This document shows, piece after piece, positions 48,944-58,680 of a DNA stretch of 64,000 nucleotides. The stretch comes from an uncultured Ruminococcus sp. (GTDB lineage Bacteria; Bacillota; Clostridia; Oscillospirales; CAG-272), in contig CADBKZ010000004.1 in the NCBI GenBank assembly GCA_902795355.1, positions 1-64,000 of the forward strand, read 5' to 3'. Within the stretch, counting starts at the first letter, position 1. Each line of letters starts with the position of its first letter. The position numbers and the translations under genes are program-made. The notes beneath the pieces were generated by a model. The model ran no database searches and was not told the DNA's origin. It worked only from the letters and a program-made list of their open reading frames with translations.

Positions 48944-48958
48944 GGGAGATCCTTTCTG

Positions 48959-51157
48959 TTATTTCATTTCGTCCATCGGGACGCCCGTTGCGGGAATTTT
49001 CAGTTTCTTCAAGCCTTTTGCGCCATCCGCCAAAGAGGAGAGGTCGGCGGTTGCGGAAACGAGCTTTTGGCCTTTTTTCAGGGCGATCAGCTGAACGCCG
49101 CCCGAGGTTCGCGTTGACATTTGCGGGATCAGCGACGATTTGATAACGATTCCGCGGTTCTCGGAAGAGACCAGCAGAAGATCCATGGGCGTTTTTTCAT
49201 AGAATGCGGCAACCGGCGGCGAGGTTTTGGAGAATACCGACGTCAGCTTGCGGCGGTTTCCGGTGGTAACATAGTTGGCGGCCGAAATGCGAACGCCCTT
49301 GCCGTTTTCAAACAGGAACACGAAGTTTTCTTTTTCGGGGTAGCTGTTCTGAATGTTCATCAGAATCGGCTTTTCATCTGGATCCATGCCGAGTTTTGCG
49401 GGCAGGTAATCGCCAAGGGCGGAAGCCTTGGTGGTTTCAAAATCGTCCGCTTTCGCGCGGTACATTTGCGCGCGGTCGGTCACAAAAATCAGGTCGTCCT
49501 TGTTTTCACCGTCCATAATCATTGCAACCTCGTCGCCTTCCTTGCATTTTTGCTCGTCGTTGCCGCGCAGGGATTGGAACGTGATTTTTTTGAAGTATCC
49601 CTCTTTGGTCAACACAAAGCGGGCGGGGTAGTTGACGAATTGGTCGGCTTCCTTGTACTCGGTAACGGTGTCGGCATGAACGATCAGCGACCGGCGCGGC
49701 TGACCGTATTTTTTCTTGATGGCGGTCAGTTGGTCAATGATCAGCGATTTCTGCTTGATCTCGTCCGAAAGGATGTCTTCCATTTCGGCGATCTCCTTTT
49801 GCAGGTCTTCAATGTCGGCGATGCGGTTCAGAATGTACTCGCGGTTGAGGTTGCGCAATTTGATGTCGGCAATGAAATTGGCCTGTACTTCGTCAATTTC
49901 AAACCCTTTCATCAGGTTGGGCACCACGTCCTCGTCCTTTTCGGTTTTGCGGATGATGCGAATGGCTTTGTCAATATCGAGCAGAATTTTTCCCAGCGCA
50001 AGCAAAAGGTGCAGTCGGTCTTTCTTTTTTTGCAGGTCGTAGGCCATTTCACGGCGCAGGCAGCCGAGGCGAAAGCGGATCCACTCGGTCAGAATTTCAA
50101 TCATGCCCATGGTGCGCGGAACCGAGTCGATCAGAACGTTGAAGTTGCATTTGAAATTGTCTTCCAGCGGGGTCAGCTTGTAGAGCTTGGTCATCAGCTT
50201 GTCGGGATCCACGCCCTTGCGAATGTCAAGCGTCAGCTTAAAACCGCTCAAATCGATTTCATCGCGGAAATCGGTCACTTCTTTCAGCTTTCCGTCTTTA
50301 TAGAGCGCGGTCAGCTTTGCCATGATCAGCTCAATGGTGGTGGAGTAGGGAATCTCCACAATGTCAATGCAGTTCGCGTCCTTATCGAATACATAGCGGG
50401 CGCGGATTTTGACCGAACCTTGCCCCGTTTCGTAGATCTGGCGCATTTGTTCGCGGTCGTAAATAATCGCGCCGCCGCCTGAAAAATCGGGGGCCTTAAC
50501 GATCTCCATCATTTTTTCCACGGAGAGGTTCGGTTTGCGGAGCAGGGCAATGGTACCGTCGCAGATCTCTGCAAGGTTGAACGAGCAGATGTTCGAGGCC
50601 ATACCAACGGCAATGCCCATGTTCGGCATTACCAGAACGTTCGGGAACGTGGTTGGCAGAAGGACGGGCTCTTTGAGCGTTGCGTCGTAGTTATCCACCA
50701 TGTCCACGGCGTTTTTATCGATTCCCGAGAACAGTTCGCCGCAAATGGGGTCGAGCTTGCATTCGGTATACCGCGAGGCGGCATACTTCATATCGGAAGA
50801 ATACTGTTTGCCGAACGAACCCTTGGAATCCACCAAGGGGTGCAGGAGCGTGGCGTTTCCGCGCGTCAGGCGCACCATGGTTTCGTAAATGGAAGCGTCG
50901 CCGTGGGGGTTGAGTTTCATGGTTTGCCCCACGATGTTTGCGCTTTTGGTGCGCCCGCCCGTCAAAAGCCCCATTTTGTACATGGTGTAGAGCAGTTTTC
51001 GGTGCGCGGGTTTGAGACCGTCGATCTCGGGGATCGCGCGCGACACGATCACGCTCATTACATAGGGCATGTAGTTTTTTTCAATGGTTTCGGTAATGGG
51101 TTGGTAAACAATTGGCGCGTAGTTGATTACTTTTGCTTCTTTTTTCTTTTTCGCCAT
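48959..51157 (-). CDS. parC: DNA topoisomerase (ATP-hydrolysing) subunit A, ParC-like
   Basis: Type IIA subunit A cuts and rejoins DNA. The 732-aa protein has the start IVSRAIPEIDGLKPAHRKLL, the catalytic tyrosine in AASRYTECKL near residue 127, and a shortened beta-pinwheel C-terminal domain. The GyrA box is not seen, which argues for a topoisomerase IV type rather than gyrase. The LPTTFPNVLVMPNMGIAVGM stretch differs from the canonical LP..FPNLLVNGS.GIAVGM of GyrA, as in other clostridial ParC-like proteins I recall. The partner parE gene is not adjacent downstream. AAAGGA lies 12 bases before the ATG. Confidence 0.87.
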   Translation of the reverse strand: MAKKKKEAKVINYAPIVYQPITETIEKNYMPYVMSVIVSRAIPEIDGLKPAHRKLLYTMYKMGLLTGGRTKSANIVGQTMKLNPHGDASIYETMVRLTRGNATLLHPLVDSKGSFGKQYSSDMKYAASRYTECKLDPICGELFSGIDKNAVDMVDNYDATLKEPVLLPTTFPNVLVMPNMGIAVGMASNICSFNLAEICDGTIALLRKPNLSVEKMMEIVKAPDFSGGGAIIYDREQMRQIYETGQGSVKIRARYVFDKDANCIDIVEIPYSTTIELIMAKLTALYKDGKLKEVTDFRDEIDLSGFKLTLDIRKGVDPDKLMTKLYKLTPLEDNFKCNFNVLIDSVPRTMGMIEILTEWIRFRLGCLRREMAYDLQKKKDRLHLLLALGKILLDIDKAIRIIRKTEKDEDVVPNLMKGFEIDEVQANFIADIKLRNLNREYILNRIADIEDLQKEIAEMEDILSDEIKQKSLIIDQLTAIKKKYGQPRRSLIVHADTVTEYKEADQFVNYPARFVLTKEGYFKKITFQSLRGNDEQKCKEGDEVAMIMDGENKDDLIFVTDRAQMYRAKADDFETTKASALGDYLPAKLGMDPDEKPILMNIQNSYPEKENFVFLFENGKGVRISAANYVTTGNRRKLTSVFSKTSPPVAAFYEKTPMDLLLVSSENRGIVIKSSLIPQMSTRTSGGVQLIALKKGQKLVSATADLSSLADGAKGLKKLKIPATGVPMDEMK

Positions 51158-51236
51158 GGATAGCCGGATTCCTTTCTGAATATGTACTGTGGGAAAGCGG
51201 GGAAAAACGAACCCGCGCGGTTTGCCGCGGGGCGAT

Positions 51237-52277
51237 TTACGGAATATCGCGCACGGTATGCGCCGCGGCGCGGATCATGCGGTTGTAAAGCGCCAACCCC
51301 AACCCGTTTTCGGGCGGGAGATGGGCGTAGATGATTTCGGCGTCGGTGCGGTCGGCCGCGCGCAGGTTGCGAAAGAGCGTATGCGCCTGCGCGGCAAGGT
51401 CGCCCCGCGCGCCGACGGGAAAGAGCCGCTCCGGTTTGAGATAAGCGGTCTCCTCGAAATAGCAGAGGATCGCGCATTTTTCGCGATCCTGCGCCCGCAT
51501 CAGAAACGCGAGCGTCGCTTCGGGTTCGCCGCGAAGCAGGACCACGGGAACCGACGGCGCGTAGTGGCGGTATTTCATGCCAGGGGAGAGCGGGCGTTCG
51601 TTTTCGGCGAGCGCATGCGTTACCGCGGGGGCGATATGCACCGTTCCGACGACCATGCAAAGCGCGTCGTAGGTGATTCCGCCCGGGCGGAGAAGCGTGA
51701 CCTCGTCGTCGCCGTCCACCTTCACAATGGTGGATTCCAGCCCGATTTCCGAGGGGCCGCCGTCAAGGATCATGTCCACGCGCCCCGAAAGATCCTGAAT
51801 TACATGTTCGGCGACGGTGGGGGACGGCTTACCCGAAAGATTGGCCGACGGCGCGGCAATGGGAACGCCCGCCAATTCGATCAGTCGGTGCGCCACGGGA
51901 TGCGACGGGCAGCGGACGGCAACGCTTTCCAACCCGCCCGTAACCGATTTCGGAATGGTTTCGCGGCGGGGCAGGATTACCGTAAGCGGCCCTGGCATAA
52001 ACGCTTTTGCCAAGCGGCGGTAGGTATCGTTGACCGCGGCGTAGCGGTCGGCGTCCGCGGGATCGGCGATATGGATGATCAAGGGGTTATCCGAGGGGCG
52101 ACCTTTCGCGGCGTATATTTTTTTGGCCGCGCCGTCGTCGGTCGCGTTGCCGCCGAGGCCGTAAACGGTTTCGGTGGGAAAGGCGACCAGACCGCCCCCG
52201 CGGATGATGTCGGCGGCGCGGGCAAGATCGCCGTTTTGCGCCGACAGGTCGTTTATTCGGATGATTTCGGTTTTCAA
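51237..52277 (-). CDS. L-threonylcarbamoyladenylate synthase (Sua5/TsaC with SUA5 domain)
   Basis: This enzyme makes threonylcarbamoyl-AMP for the t6A modification of ANN-decoding tRNAs. The 346-aa product has GGLVAFPTETVYGLGGNA, KGRPSDNPLI, FMPGPLTVIL and SVAVRCPSHPVAHRLI of the YrdC fold, and a C-terminal SUA5 domain (MVVGTVHIAP ... SPGMKYRHYAP). A TTG at 52277 follows GAGGTG with proper spacing and is chosen; the longer frame from a TTG at 52292 would start inside the ribosome site. It begins 11 bases after prfA. Confidence 0.92.
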   Translation of the reverse strand: MKTEIIRINDLSAQNGDLARAADIIRGGGLVAFPTETVYGLGGNATDDGAAKKIYAAKGRPSDNPLIIHIADPADADRYAAVNDTYRRLAKAFMPGPLTVILPRRETIPKSVTGGLESVAVRCPSHPVAHRLIELAGVPIAAPSANLSGKPSPTVAEHVIQDLSGRVDMILDGGPSEIGLESTIVKVDGDDEVTLLRPGGITYDALCMVVGTVHIAPAVTHALAENERPLSPGMKYRHYAPSVPVVLLRGEPEATLAFLMRAQDREKCAILCYFEETAYLKPERLFPVGARGDLAAQAHTLFRNLRAADRTDAEIIYAHLPPENGLGLALYNRMIRAAAHTVRDIP

Positions 52278-52288
52278 AAAAGAGCACC

Positions 52289-53383
52289 TCAATTTTCGGT
52301 TTCTTCGGCTTCGGCCGCCAGCCGTTTTGCGGTTTCGGCGGTTGCGAGGGCATCGAGCATGGCCTCGATGCGGCCGTTGATGAACGAATCGAGCGAATGG
52401 AGCGTCAGCCCGATGCGGTGGTCGGTTACGCGGTTTTGCGGGAAGTTGTAGGTGCGGATCTTTTCGCTGCGGTCTCCCGTTCCCACCTGACCGCGGCGGT
52501 CGGCGGCAACCTGTTCGTCGCGTTCGCGTCTGGCGCGGTCGTAAAGGATCGTGCGGAGCATTTGCAAAGCCTTATCCTTGTTTTTGAATTGGCTCCGCTC
52601 TTCCTGACATTCCACCACGATTCCCGTGGGCTTGTGCGTCAGCCGCACCGCGGATTCGGTTTTGTTGATGTGCTGGCCGCCCGCTCCGCTGGACTTGCAG
52701 GACTCGAAAACGAGGTCGGCGGGGTTGATTTCCACCTCGATTTCCTCTGCCTCGGGCAGAACGGCAACGGTGGCCGTTGAAGTTTGAATCCGCCCCTGCG
52801 ATTCGGTGCTGGGAACGCGCTGAACGCGATGCACGCCGCTCTCAAACCGCAGGCGGGAATAGGCTCCCTCGCCTTCCACGCGGAAAACGACCGCGCGAAA
52901 ACCGCCGAGCTCGGTCGGCGTCTGGCTCATCATTGCCGTCCGGAACCCGTTGGCCGCGGCGTACATGCAGTACATCCGGTAGAGGTCGGCGGCAAACAGG
53001 GCGGCTTCCTCGCCGCCCGCGCCCGCGCGGATCTCCACCAACACATTTTTTTCGTCGTTCGGATCATGCGGCAAAAGCAGAACCGTCAGTTCACGGGAGA
53101 GCGACTCGGTTTCGGCGCGCGCCGATTTCAGCTCGGCCGAGGCGAGTTCGCGCAATTCGGGGTCGGACGTTTCATCCAACAGGCGCACCGCTTCCGCGGC
53201 GTTGGATTCGGCCTGCCGCAACGCCCGCAATTTTTCCATAACGGGCGTCAGCCGCCGGTATTCCTTCATGGCGGCGGCGTATTTTGGGGGGTCGGAGGCG
53301 ACCGAGGGATCCGAGAGGGAGGCCTCTAACCCGAGAAAACGCGCTTCGGTTTGCGCAAGCTGTTCGGTTAAACGGTCAATCAT
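52289..53383 (-). CDS. prfA: Peptide chain release factor 1
   Basis: RF1 ends translation at UAA and UAG. The 364-aa product has the stop-codon reading region [14 protein letters not shown] (PxT motif as PST) and the catalytic [15 protein letters not shown] near residue 239. Length and order are standard. It overlaps the aminopeptidase gene before it by four bases (ATGA) and is followed closely by the Sua5 gene, a common Firmicute arrangement. Confidence 0.95.
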   Translation of the reverse strand: MIDRLTEQLAQTEARFLGLEASLSDPSVASDPPKYAAAMKEYRRLTPVMEKLRALRQAESNAAEAVRLLDETSDPELRELASAELKSARAETESLSRELTVLLLPHDPNDEKNVLVEIRAGAGGEEAALFAADLYRMYCMYAAANGFRTAMMSQTPTELGGFRAVVFRVEGEGAYSRLRFESGVHRVQRVPSTESQGRIQTSTATVAVLPEAEEIEVEINPADLVFESCKSSGAGGQHINKTESAVRLTHKPTGIVVECQEERSQFKNKDKALQMLRTILYDRARRERDEQVAADRRGQVGTGDRSEKIRTYNFPQNRVTDHRIGLTLHSLDSFINGRIEAMLDALATAETAKRLAAEAEETEN

Positions 53384-54783
53384 TCGGCGCGGAACCGGTA
53401 GAACGCGCGGAACGCGCGGTAGCTTTCGTAGAGATCGACTTTGGAAATCACTTCAAACGGCGCGTGCATGGAGAGAACGCCAACGCCGAGGTCGATTGTG
53501 TCAATGTTCTGATTGGCCATATATTTGGCAATGGTTCCGCCGCCCCCGAGATCCACTTTGCCGAGTTCGCAGGTCTGCCATACCACTCCCGCCTCGTTCA
53601 GGCAGCGGCGCACCCATGCAACCAGCTCGGCGGAAGCGTCCGACGTGCCGGATTTTCCGCGCGCGCCCGTAAACTTGCACATGGCGACGCCGCAGCCGAG
53701 CATGGCCGCGTTGCGTTCTTCGAAAACGTCGGCAAAGTTGGGGTCGTAAATGGCCGCAACGTCGCTCGAAAGGCATTTGGAATTGGCGCGTACCGCGGCA
53801 ACGTTGCCGCCGAGCGCACGCGCGATTTCGCCGATCAGGTCCACCGTGATGCTCGATTGCGCGCCGGTTACGCCATCGCTTCCCGTTTCCTCTTTGTCCA
53901 CAAGAGTACACATGGTGGTGTGGAGCGATTCATCGGCGTCGATCATGGCGGTCAGGGAAGGGTAGGCGCAGCAGCGGTCGTCGTGGCCGTAGCCGCAGAT
54001 CATCGAGCGGTCAAAGCCCACGTCGCGGGCGCGCCCCGCGGGAACCAGCGAAAGTTCGGCGGATTGGAAGTCCTCTTCGGTGATGCCGTAGGCGTCGTAC
54101 AGGTAGGTCAGAACGCCGAGTTTCACCGCGTCCTTTTCCGCTCCTTCGAGCGGTCGGCTGCCCGCCAGAATGTTCAGTTTTTCGCCTTGGAACGCCTGAG
54201 TGACCGTTTTGGTCACTTCATTCTGCGCCAGATGCGGGAGCAGGTCGGTAATATACATCACGGGGTCGGTTTCATTCTCGCCGATCACGATTTTTACCGT
54301 TTCGCCGCTCTGCTTCACCACAACGCCGTGGAGCGCAAGCGGCATGGCAAGCCATTGATATTTGCGGATGCCGCCGTAGTAGTGCGTTTTCAGAAAACAG
54401 AGGTCATGGTCCTCATAAAGGGGGTTTTGTTTCAGGTCGAGACGCGGAGAATCGATATGCGCGCCCGTAATGCGGATGCCGTTGTCAATCGGCTCGGAAC
54501 CGATGCGGAACAGGAAGAGATTCTTTCCGCGGTTGTTATAGTAGAGCTTGTCGCCCACTTTCATGGGGTTGCCGAATTTCCAAGCGCGGTAGCCCGCCGC
54601 CTCGGCAATGCGAATGCTTTCGGCAACGGCCTCGCGTTCGGTTTTGGCGGCGTTGAGGAAATTCACATAGCCGTTTGCGTAGTCGTATGCCTCGCGAACG
54701 ATCTTTTCCCCCGCTTTTTCATAAACGGTTTTCTTTTGGTAGCGGAGCTTTTCCGCTTTGGATTCGGATTTCTTTTCCGGCAT
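53380..54783 (-). CDS. M18 family aminopeptidase
   Basis: M18 enzymes are dodecameric zinc aminopeptidases in the cytosol. The 467-aa product has [26 protein letters not shown], and [14 protein letters not shown] with the metal-binding and catalytic residues in order, and ends with [20 protein letters not shown]. Preference is usually for acidic or neutral N-terminal residues; it cannot be read here. The ribosome site AAAGGAG precedes the ATG by 10 bases. Confidence 0.93.
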   Translation of the reverse strand: MPEKKSESKAEKLRYQKKTVYEKAGEKIVREAYDYANGYVNFLNAAKTEREAVAESIRIAEAAGYRAWKFGNPMKVGDKLYYNNRGKNLFLFRIGSEPIDNGIRITGAHIDSPRLDLKQNPLYEDHDLCFLKTHYYGGIRKYQWLAMPLALHGVVVKQSGETVKIVIGENETDPVMYITDLLPHLAQNEVTKTVTQAFQGEKLNILAGSRPLEGAEKDAVKLGVLTYLYDAYGITEEDFQSAELSLVPAGRARDVGFDRSMICGYGHDDRCCAYPSLTAMIDADESLHTTMCTLVDKEETGSDGVTGAQSSITVDLIGEIARALGGNVAAVRANSKCLSSDVAAIYDPNFADVFEERNAAMLGCGVAMCKFTGARGKSGTSDASAELVAWVRRCLNEAGVVWQTCELGKVDLGGGGTIAKYMANQNIDTIDLGVGVLSMHAPFEVISKVDLYESYRAFRAFYRFRAE

Positions 54784-54798
54784 GGTACAGGGTCTCCT

Positions 54799-55443
54799 TT
54801 ATTGTTCAATATTTTTTTCTGCGGTAAGATGGGGGTCGGCGGTCTCGGCGGAAATTCCAAGCTCCCCGAGCAGCTTGCGGACCAACGGGATCAACGCCTC
54901 GGGGTTGGTGTTGTTTTCCAGCACATAATCCGAATGGGTGCGGAAGAACGCGTCGGGGTATTGCGCCCGCATGCGGCGGCGCGCGTCGGCTTCGGAAATC
55001 CGATCGCGGCGCATGATCCGCTCCAAACGCACCGATTCCTCGGCAAGAACCGAGACCACCGCGTTGCAATCGCGGGCGGCGTCGGCCTCGAACAGTTGCG
55101 GCGCGTCAATCACAACGGCGGGAACGCCGCGCTCCCGCAAAGCCGCAAGGCGGCGGCGGACTTCCGCCATGATGTGGCGGTGCGCCGTTTGGTCAAGCCG
55201 CCCGAGCGCGTCCTTGTCCGAAAACACAATGGCGCCGAGCGCGCGGCGATTCAACGTTCCGTCCGGCGACAGAATCCGTTCGCCGAACGTTTGCACCAAA
55301 TCGTTAAGGCAGGCGGAAGGCGGCGCCAACAGCTCGCGGTAAACCGCGTCGGTATCGATGCTGGGGATCCCGAATTGCCCGAAGATGGAACAAACCGTTC
55401 CTTTTCCCGCGCCGCTGGGACCCGTTAACCCGATTACAAACAT
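54799..55443 (-). CDS. coaE: Dephospho-CoA kinase
   Basis: CoaE performs the last step of coenzyme A synthesis. The 214-aa product starts MFVIGLTGPSGAGKGTVCSI with the P-loop, then IDTDAVYRELL and VVIDAPQLFEADAARDCNAV, and the lid segment RIMRRDRISEADARRRMRAQ. Codons open further upstream belong to the overlapping oxidoreductase and give no recognisable sequence; ATG 55443 follows GAGGTG. It overlaps the previous gene by 10 bases. Confidence 0.93.
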   Translation of the reverse strand: MFVIGLTGPSGAGKGTVCSIFGQFGIPSIDTDAVYRELLAPPSACLNDLVQTFGERILSPDGTLNRRALGAIVFSDKDALGRLDQTAHRHIMAEVRRRLAALRERGVPAVVIDAPQLFEADAARDCNAVVSVLAEESVRLERIMRRDRISEADARRRMRAQYPDAFFRTHSDYVLENNTNPEALIPLVRKLLGELGISAETADPHLTAEKNIEQ

Positions 55444-56588
55444 ACGGGCACCTCGGAAAGGACCCCGCGATTCGCCGCGGAGCGGTAGGCGGCGTCCATT
55501 ACGCGCTGAACCGCGGCGCCGTCCGAGAACGACGGCGCGAACGGGCAATTTCCGGCAACGGCCGAAAGATATGCGCGCATGCTTTCCAGATGTCCGTTCA
55601 GCCAGCCGGCGGGAGCTTTTGGAGAGGGGAATACCCGATCGGGGTAGCGGTTGACGCATTCGATGCGGGTAAACCCGCGCGTCCCGCCCTGCGGCGCGGC
55701 GGGAGCGGAAACGTCGTAAAATTCCAGAAAGTTCGGCTCCATCAAGGAAAAACGGAGCGAGCCTTTTTCGCCGTAGATTTCAAACGAGAGGTCGTCGTTC
55801 GCCCCCTGCGTAATTTTGCTGACGGTAATCGTTCCGCAAGCGTCCGCTGCGGTGCGGCAGGTCAGGTAAAAGGCTTCGTCGGCGTTGGTCGCCCATTCGT
55901 TTCCGTCCCTGTCGGGGTGCGAGGCGTAGGCAATCTGCTCCATCCCGCTCACGCGGACGATCGGCCCGCAAAGCCACATCATCAGGTCGATCACGTGCGA
56001 GCCGAGGTCAAACAGAACGCCGCCCCCGCAAACGGTTTTGTCCTGCTTCCAGCCAACGCGGCGTTCGGGGTCGATGCAGCTGTTGTGCAGGTAGGCGGCA
56101 TGGAAATGCAGAACGCGCCCCACGCGCCCTTCGTCCAGCAGCTGTTTGGCGCGCAGAACGGGCGCGAGCCAACGGTTGTTGAACACCATTCCGCAAACGC
56201 GGCCGCTTTGCGCGGCGAGGTTTGCAAGCTCGTCGGCTTGGGCGGGCGTTGTGGCCAGCGGCTTTTCGCAAAGCACGTGCTTTCCCGCCGCAAGCGCGAC
56301 TTTCACGGCGTCGTAGTGGTAAATATTCGGCGTGCAAACGTCGATGATGTCAATGTCGGAACGGGCGATCAGCTCGTCCACGCGGTCGTAGGCTTCCGCA
56401 ATGCCGAATTCCGCGCAAACGCGGCGCGATTTTTCCATTGTGGTGGTGCAAACGGCCGCGGTTTCGGCGCGAAAAGAAAGATTGCCGTAGTGGAACGGCA
56501 GATTGCGGACGGCCCAAGTATGCGTCCGCCCCATCGAACCGAATCCGAGCAGGCCGACGCGCAAAACAGGCTTGCGTGGTTGTTCCAT
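55434..56588 (-). CDS. Gfo/Idh/MocA family oxidoreductase
   Basis: These enzymes oxidise or reduce sugars and cyclitols with NAD(P). The 384-aa product has the Rossmann start LRVGLLGFGSMGRTHTWAV, the conserved CEKPLATTPAQADEL near residue 103, and GGGVLFDLGSHVIDLMMWLC near residue 180. The catalytic lysine is in EKP and a histidine in GSHVIDL. The substrate cannot be told. ATG 56588 has AAAGGAG; it is the first gene of the operon leading to coaE. Confidence 0.9.
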   Translation of the reverse strand: MEQPRKPVLRVGLLGFGSMGRTHTWAVRNLPFHYGNLSFRAETAAVCTTTMEKSRRVCAEFGIAEAYDRVDELIARSDIDIIDVCTPNIYHYDAVKVALAAGKHVLCEKPLATTPAQADELANLAAQSGRVCGMVFNNRWLAPVLRAKQLLDEGRVGRVLHFHAAYLHNSCIDPERRVGWKQDKTVCGGGVLFDLGSHVIDLMMWLCGPIVRVSGMEQIAYASHPDRDGNEWATNADEAFYLTCRTAADACGTITVSKITQGANDDLSFEIYGEKGSLRFSLMEPNFLEFYDVSAPAAPQGGTRGFTRIECVNRYPDRVFPSPKAPAGWLNGHLESMRAYLSAVAGNCPFAPSFSDGAAVQRVMDAAYRSAANRGVLSEVPVCL

Positions 56589-56638
56589 TTTCAATCTCCT
56601 TTCGTCGCCGCAAGGCATGCAAAAAATACCTACTTTAC

Positions 56639-56667
56639 ATTATACACCCGATTTTCGGTTTTTTCAA
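56639..56667 (-). promoter_or_regulatory. Promoter of the oxidoreductase-coaE operon
   Basis: TTGAAA (56667-56662), 17-bp spacer, TATAAT (56644-56639) on the minus strand. Confidence 0.82.
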
Positions 56668-56721
56668 GGGGGAAAAACGAATTTTTCGGTAAAATCTCGG
56701 CTGTTCGGCGCAAATTTGCTA

Positions 56722-56750
56722 TTGCAATTCGGCGCAAAAGGGAGTATAAT
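56722..56750 (+). promoter_or_regulatory. murB promoter with flanking direct repeats
   Basis: TTGCAA (56722-56727), 17-bp spacer, TATAAT (56745-56750). TTCGGCGCAAA occurs at 56704-56714 and again at 56729-56739, flanking the -35 box. Confidence 0.78.
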
Positions 56751-56785
56751 AGTAGTAACAGAGGAAAATCAAGGGGGCAACGGGC

Positions 56786-57685
56786 ATGGAAGAACTCCGA
56801 AACGCGCTCCTGACCGCCGGAATTTCCGCGCGATCCGATTTTCCGTTGCGCACCCGATGCACCTTCCGCGTCGGAGGGAACGCCGACCTTGCCGTTTTTC
56901 CGGAGACGACCGATGAATTTCTGTTTACGCTGCGCCTGCTTTGCCGGCGGGGAACGAAGTTTGCCTCGGTGGGCAACGGGAGCAACCTGCTGTTTGCGGA
57001 CGAAGGTTATCGGGGCGCGGTGGTTTTTACGGGACGAATGCGGGAGCTGACGAACGAGCCGGACGGGTTCTACGCGCTTTGCGGAACTCCGCTCCAGAAG
57101 CTTTCCACGGCCGCGCGGGATCGCGGGCTTCGCGGCGCGGCCTTTGCCTGCGGCATTCCCGCAACCGTTGGCGGCGCAGTGTTTATGAACGCGGGCGCGC
57201 ACGGCGGCGAAATGGCCGATCTTGTTGCCGAAACCGACTGCTATGATATCGCCCGCGACAGTTGCCGGACGCTTCGCGGCGGCGAGCATTGCTTCGGCTA
57301 TCGGACCAGCGTTTTTGCAGCCGAACCGAATCTGGTGGTTCTGGGAGCGAGGCTCCGCTTGAAAGCGGGGGACCGCGAGGCGATTGAAAACGAAATGCGC
57401 GCGAACATGGCAAAGCGGCGCGCAACGCAACCGCTGGAGTACCCGAGCGCGGGAAGCGCGTTCAAACGCCCAAAGGGGCATTCCGCCGCAAAGCTGATCG
57501 AGGAATGCGGTCTCAAAGGCTGTCGCGTCGGCGGCGCGGAAGTCTCGCGGAAACATGCGGGCTTCATCGTCAACCTCGGAAACGCAACGGCGAGCGACGT
57601 GCGGCGTTTGGTTGAGCGGGTGCGGCAAACTGTCCTTGAAAAAACGGGGATCGAATTGGAGCCGGAAATTCGTTTTTTATCGTAA
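56786..57685 (+). CDS. murB: UDP-N-acetylenolpyruvoylglucosamine reductase
   Basis: MurB makes UDP-N-acetylmuramate for peptidoglycan. The 299-aa flavoprotein shows TRCTFRVGGNADL, SVGNGSNLLFADEGYRGAVV, GIPATVGGAVFMNAGAHGGE, and YPSAGSAFKRPKGHSAAKLI with the catalytic serine. It is of the shorter type IIa lacking the extra loop. AAGGGGGCAACGGGC precedes the ATG. whiA and dnaE follow on the same strand. Confidence 0.95.
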   Translation: MEELRNALLTAGISARSDFPLRTRCTFRVGGNADLAVFPETTDEFLFTLRLLCRRGTKFASVGNGSNLLFADEGYRGAVVFTGRMRELTNEPDGFYALCGTPLQKLSTAARDRGLRGAAFACGIPATVGGAVFMNAGAHGGEMADLVAETDCYDIARDSCRTLRGGEHCFGYRTSVFAAEPNLVVLGARLRLKAGDREAIENEMRANMAKRRATQPLEYPSAGSAFKRPKGHSAAKLIEECGLKGCRVGGAEVSRKHAGFIVNLGNATASDVRRLVERVRQTVLEKTGIELEPEIRFLS

Positions 57686-57732
57686 ATTTTCCGTGCGTGT
57701 GTGTAAAAATCGACAAAAAAGGAGACGAAAAG

Positions 57733-58626
57733 ATGTCGTTTGCGGATGCGGTCAGGGAAGATCTGTTAACCGTTCCCGTCAAAAAGAACTGCTGTCGTCG
57801 GGCGTTGATCGGCGGCCTGTTCCTTTCCGCGGTTTCCGACCCCGCGGATCGGGATCGGGCGGCGGCGCGGTTCCGGACGGCGGAAATTGCCGATTGCGCG
57901 GCCGAGCAGCTGCGGGTTCAATTTTCCAAAACCGCCGAACGCCGCCGCATCGGTTTTTGCGGGAAATATTATGAAGAGGTTTCGTTCGCCTCGCCCGCGT
58001 TCCGCCGGCTGGTGGACAACCTTCGCGCGCCGCGGGAGAACGCCCTTTCGGAAACGATCGGGTTCCGTTGCGAGGAATGCCGCTCCGCGTTTTTGCGCGG
58101 GCTGTTCCTGTCGGTCGGAACGGTCAACGACCCGCATAAGCCCGTTCACCTCGAGTTTTCGGTCCCGCAGGCCGCCGCGCCGGTGGCTTCCGCTTTTTTC
58201 GGGGAGATCGGCTACCCTGCCAAAGCCGTTTCGCGCGGCGCAAATGTCGGCCTGTATTATAAGGACAGCGCCGCCGTGGAAGATCTGCTGGCCATGATGG
58301 GCGCGCACCGCGTGATCTTCGATATGATCAATACGCGCATCGAGCGCGAGATCCGCAACCATGAAAATCGCGTCAACAACTGCGATACGCGCAACATCGG
58401 GCGAACGGTTGCAGCGGCTGCCAAGCAGATGAACGCCATTGAACGCCTGCGCGAAACGGGGAAGATCGACAACCTGCCCGAGGAATTGCGCGAGACCGCG
58501 CGCCTGCGCTATGAAAACCCCGATTTTTCGCTCGACGCGCTTGCCGAGCTTCATCGTCCGCCCATCACCAAATCGGGCCTGAACCATCGTCTTCGCCGCA
58601 TTGCGGAAGCGGCGGACGAGCTTTGA
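57733..58626 (+). CDS. whiA: DNA-binding protein WhiA
   Basis: WhiA is a conserved Gram-positive protein with a LAGLIDADG-like fold and an HTH, linked to cell division. The 297-aa product has CCRRALIGGLFL, CRSAFLRGLFLSVGTVNDP and the C-terminal HTH: ERLRETGKIDNLPEELRETA, LDALAELHRPPITKSGLNHR. The usual neighbours (rapZ, yvcK) are absent here. AAAAGGAG precedes the ATG. A short hairpin motif separates it from murB and another from dnaE. Confidence 0.94.
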   Translation: MSFADAVREDLLTVPVKKNCCRRALIGGLFLSAVSDPADRDRAAARFRTAEIADCAAEQLRVQFSKTAERRRIGFCGKYYEEVSFASPAFRRLVDNLRAPRENALSETIGFRCEECRSAFLRGLFLSVGTVNDPHKPVHLEFSVPQAAAPVASAFFGEIGYPAKAVSRGANVGLYYKDSAAVEDLLAMMGAHRVIFDMINTRIEREIRNHENRVNNCDTRNIGRTVAAAAKQMNAIERLRETGKIDNLPEELRETARLRYENPDFSLDALAELHRPPITKSGLNHRLRRIAEAADEL

Positions 58627-58680
58627 ATTTTCGGTTCGTGTATCGAAAAAACGCCTTTTTCCGACAGAAAGGAGATCGAA

